Below, piece by piece: positions 62,206-64,000 of a DNA stretch of 64,000 nt. The notes beneath the pieces were generated by a model, which worked only from the letters and a program-made list of their open reading frames with translations, had not been told where the DNA came from and did not search any database. Location: the NCBI GenBank assembly GCA_030686995.1, contig CM060709.1, positions 13,972,872 to 14,036,871 of the forward strand, given 5' to 3'. The translations under genes and the position numbers were made by a program. The stretch comes from Artemisia argyi. Lineage: Eukaryota > Streptophyta > Magnoliopsida > Asterales > Asteraceae. Each line of letters starts with the position of its first letter. Within the stretch, counting starts at the first letter, position 1.

Positions 62206-62954
62206 TAGGTTTTCAGTGGATAAATGTGTGTGGGTTTCAACGATTAATGATTCAACCGTTATGTTGCACGATTAGGTTTTGGGTGTTTGATCGGTAAAAC
62301 AAGTTACAGTGTGTGTAATGTAAGTTGAAGTGGAAGTGTTAGTGTTTTGTATTTTGAGTAAAAGTGTATTTTTGTATTATGTGTTTGTATTTAGAGGAAT
62401 TGTTTTTTAAAAAGTATATAAAGTGTATTTTTAACTTTATGTGTATTTTTGTCACAATTATAAAGAATATAAGGCATAAAAGTATGACACAAGTACAAAT
62501 AGAAATAAAAAAATATATAAATGTGTACTCTTTAGCTAACTAGTCGCTCAAGAATACACATGAGTGGGACCTAGTCGCCCAGGGAATATGTACTATTTAA
62601 TAATATAAAAAGACTATACTTTTTACCTAAAAGACAAAAAAAACATAGTCAACCAAGAATGTAGCTCCCAGTCACCCAAAAAATAAGGTAGGATACCTAG
62701 TACTATGTAAGTACAAGGTGAGCCCAAGCATAGGGACATATGTCCCGAATCTGTTAGAGTTGCCCAAAAATTTAAAGGAGAAGGTTGCCCATGGGATATT
62801 TGAAGAAGTTGGATTTTTTTTAAGCATATGGGGTGAACCCATGTGTACCTTTGGGGTATTTGAAGAAATGCCTCTATTTAAAAAGTAAAATAATAAGATT
62901 TGGGACAGTGATATGGTATTTGGACCATATATTTGTGCTAACTTTATGTAATAG
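62206..62954. other. AT-rich non-coding DNA
   Basis: No gene recognised. Short phrases 'tagtcgctcaagaatacacatgagtgggacctagtcgcccagg' (62545-62585) and 'tttggggtatttgaagaa' (62835-62865, related to 62795-62810) hint at old repeats. Confidence 0.4.
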
Positions 62955-62964
62955 TGACAAGGAT

Positions 62965-63283
62965 CAACGTTTTAAAAATCGGGTTTTTAATCGACATGGT
63001 TGAATCGCCGGACACCGGTTCGACCGTCGGGTCAACCTGGTTTTTCAATTAATTTTTTTTTGACCGGGTCAACATGTTTGACCATCGGGTCAACCCGGTT
63101 TTTATAAAAAAAATTTTGAAAAAGATGAAATCAGGTCAGGTTTCAAGACCCGGGTTGACCCAGGTCACTTAAAACCCGGCGGGTTTAACCGGTTAACCCG
63201 GTTTAAAAACCTCGGTTTTTTTTACCCGTTTTTGTGGCCGGGCTAATTAAACCGACCGAGTCGACCCGTGTTTGAAAACATTG
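62965..63283. mobile_element. hAT-like MITE rich in CCGGGTCAACC
   Basis: 319 bp with inverted ends CAACGTTTTAAAAATCGGGT and ACCCGTGTTTGAAAACATTG, and an 8-bp duplication ACAAGGAT (62957-62964; 63284-63291). The interior repeats 'cgggtcaacccggtt' in both orientations. Confidence 0.8.
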
Positions 63284-63329
63284 ACAAGGATACTTCTCTT
63301 TTTATTATGGTCTATAAAAGCATTACAGC

Positions 63330-63781
63330 TAGAGCTGGCATAACAGGTCCGACACGACACGACACGAACACGATAAGACACGGATCTGTTAAGCCCTGAC
63401 ACGAACACGACACGATAAGCTAATCGTGTCAGATCTTAAAACACGAACACGAAGACGAAAATTAACAGGTCACACGAACACGACACGATAAGACACGATA
63501 AGAGGTCTTAACAGGTCTTGACACGCTAAAACACGAAATTTTAACAGGTCTTTAACAGGTCTTAACAGGTCTTTAACGGGTTTTAACAGGTCTTAACAGG
63601 TCTTATCATGTCTTAACAGGTTACACGAGGTCTTGACACGAACACGACACGTTATCTTATCGTGTCATCTTACACAAACACGAACACGACACGAAACACG
63701 ATAAGCCCAAACACGAAACCTGTTAACTTCGTGTCGTGTCGTGTCGTGTTTTCGTGTTTCGTGTCGAAATTGCCAGCTCTA
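63330..63781. mobile_element. hAT-like MITE rich in CACGACACGAA
   Basis: 452 bp with inverted ends TAGAGCTGGCA...TGCCAGCTCTA and an exact 8-bp duplication ATTACAGC (63322-63329; 63782-63789). The interior is degenerate 'acacgaacacgacacgataag' repeats and 'ttaacaggtc' repeats, with the right half an inverse of the left. Confidence 0.9.
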
Positions 63782-63789
63782 ATTACAGC

Positions 63790-64000
63790 TTTATACCATG
63801 TATGGTCTATAAAACAAATTTGTATGGTCACCATCAATTAGTGTAGTTAAAAAAGAAAACATAAAATTGTATTTTGACCAAAGATAACTTTTCTGAGAAG
63901 TGAACACAGACCTACTACTATATTTTTCTTTAATCTATTTCTCGAGAATTGTGATATATCGATCACTGTTCTATCTGTATATTATTTGACGAAATTTACG
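63790..64000. other. Unassigned flank
   Basis: AT-rich, no feature seen. Confidence 0.4.

Overview
This window looks like repeat-rich nuclear DNA from a flowering plant. The evidence is Ty3/gypsy chromovirus polyproteins with an initiator-Met-type primer binding site, Stowaway and hAT-like MITEs, a LINE with a plant zf-RVT tail, a FAR1/FRS-type transposase-derived fragment, and Ulp1 (C48) protease and DUF1985-like exons of the kind carried by plant MULE-type elements. The repertoire would fit an asterid, perhaps Asteraceae, but that rests on family resemblance only. I see no ordinary single-copy host gene, rRNA, tRNA or CRISPR array. Nearly everything is mobile DNA or its debris, arranged as nested insertions and large inverted duplications.

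Layout. (1) 1-15 kb: a FAR1/FRS-like gene remnant (583-911 and 14675-14980) is split by a 13.8-kb Tekay-type chromovirus, element A (912-14674), flanked by a 5-bp GAAGT duplication. (2) 15.1-20.6 kb: a broken Ulp1-like gene and an inverted repeat (arms 16037-18285 and 18651-20560). (3) 22.4-34.6 kb: an almost perfect 12.2-kb palindrome with a 33-bp centre. Each arm carries the same five genes: a Ulp1-like protease, an OB-fold gene resembling HROB, a MuDR N-terminal/PB1-like gene, a short heptad-like repeat protein and a proline/acidic hypothetical protein. (4) 35.4-60.7 kb: a third inverted repeat with a 118-aa ORF. One of its arms is split by a 22.3-kb composite retrotransposon (37565-59829) in which two nearly identical chromovirus copies, B and C, face each other inside a single TAGCC duplication. 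(5) 60.7-64 kb: a DUF1985-like remnant split by a 5'-truncated LINE, then two hAT-like MITEs.

How the parts relate. Insertions can be ordered because empty sites are visible in sister LTRs or opposite palindrome arms: one MITE postdates element A, one hAT MITE postdates inverted repeat 1, and two Stowaway MITEs and the B/C composite postdate inverted repeat 3. In A, B and C, an extra coiled-coil ORF sits between the primer binding site and gag-pol. Most genes are broken. Exceptions are the element A polyprotein, the Ulp1-like exons and the 147-aa ORF of the right arm of palindrome 2, and the 118-aa ORF of inverted repeat 3.

All identities are judged by eye from sequence. No alignment or database search was run, so percentages and family names below subfamily level are estimates.
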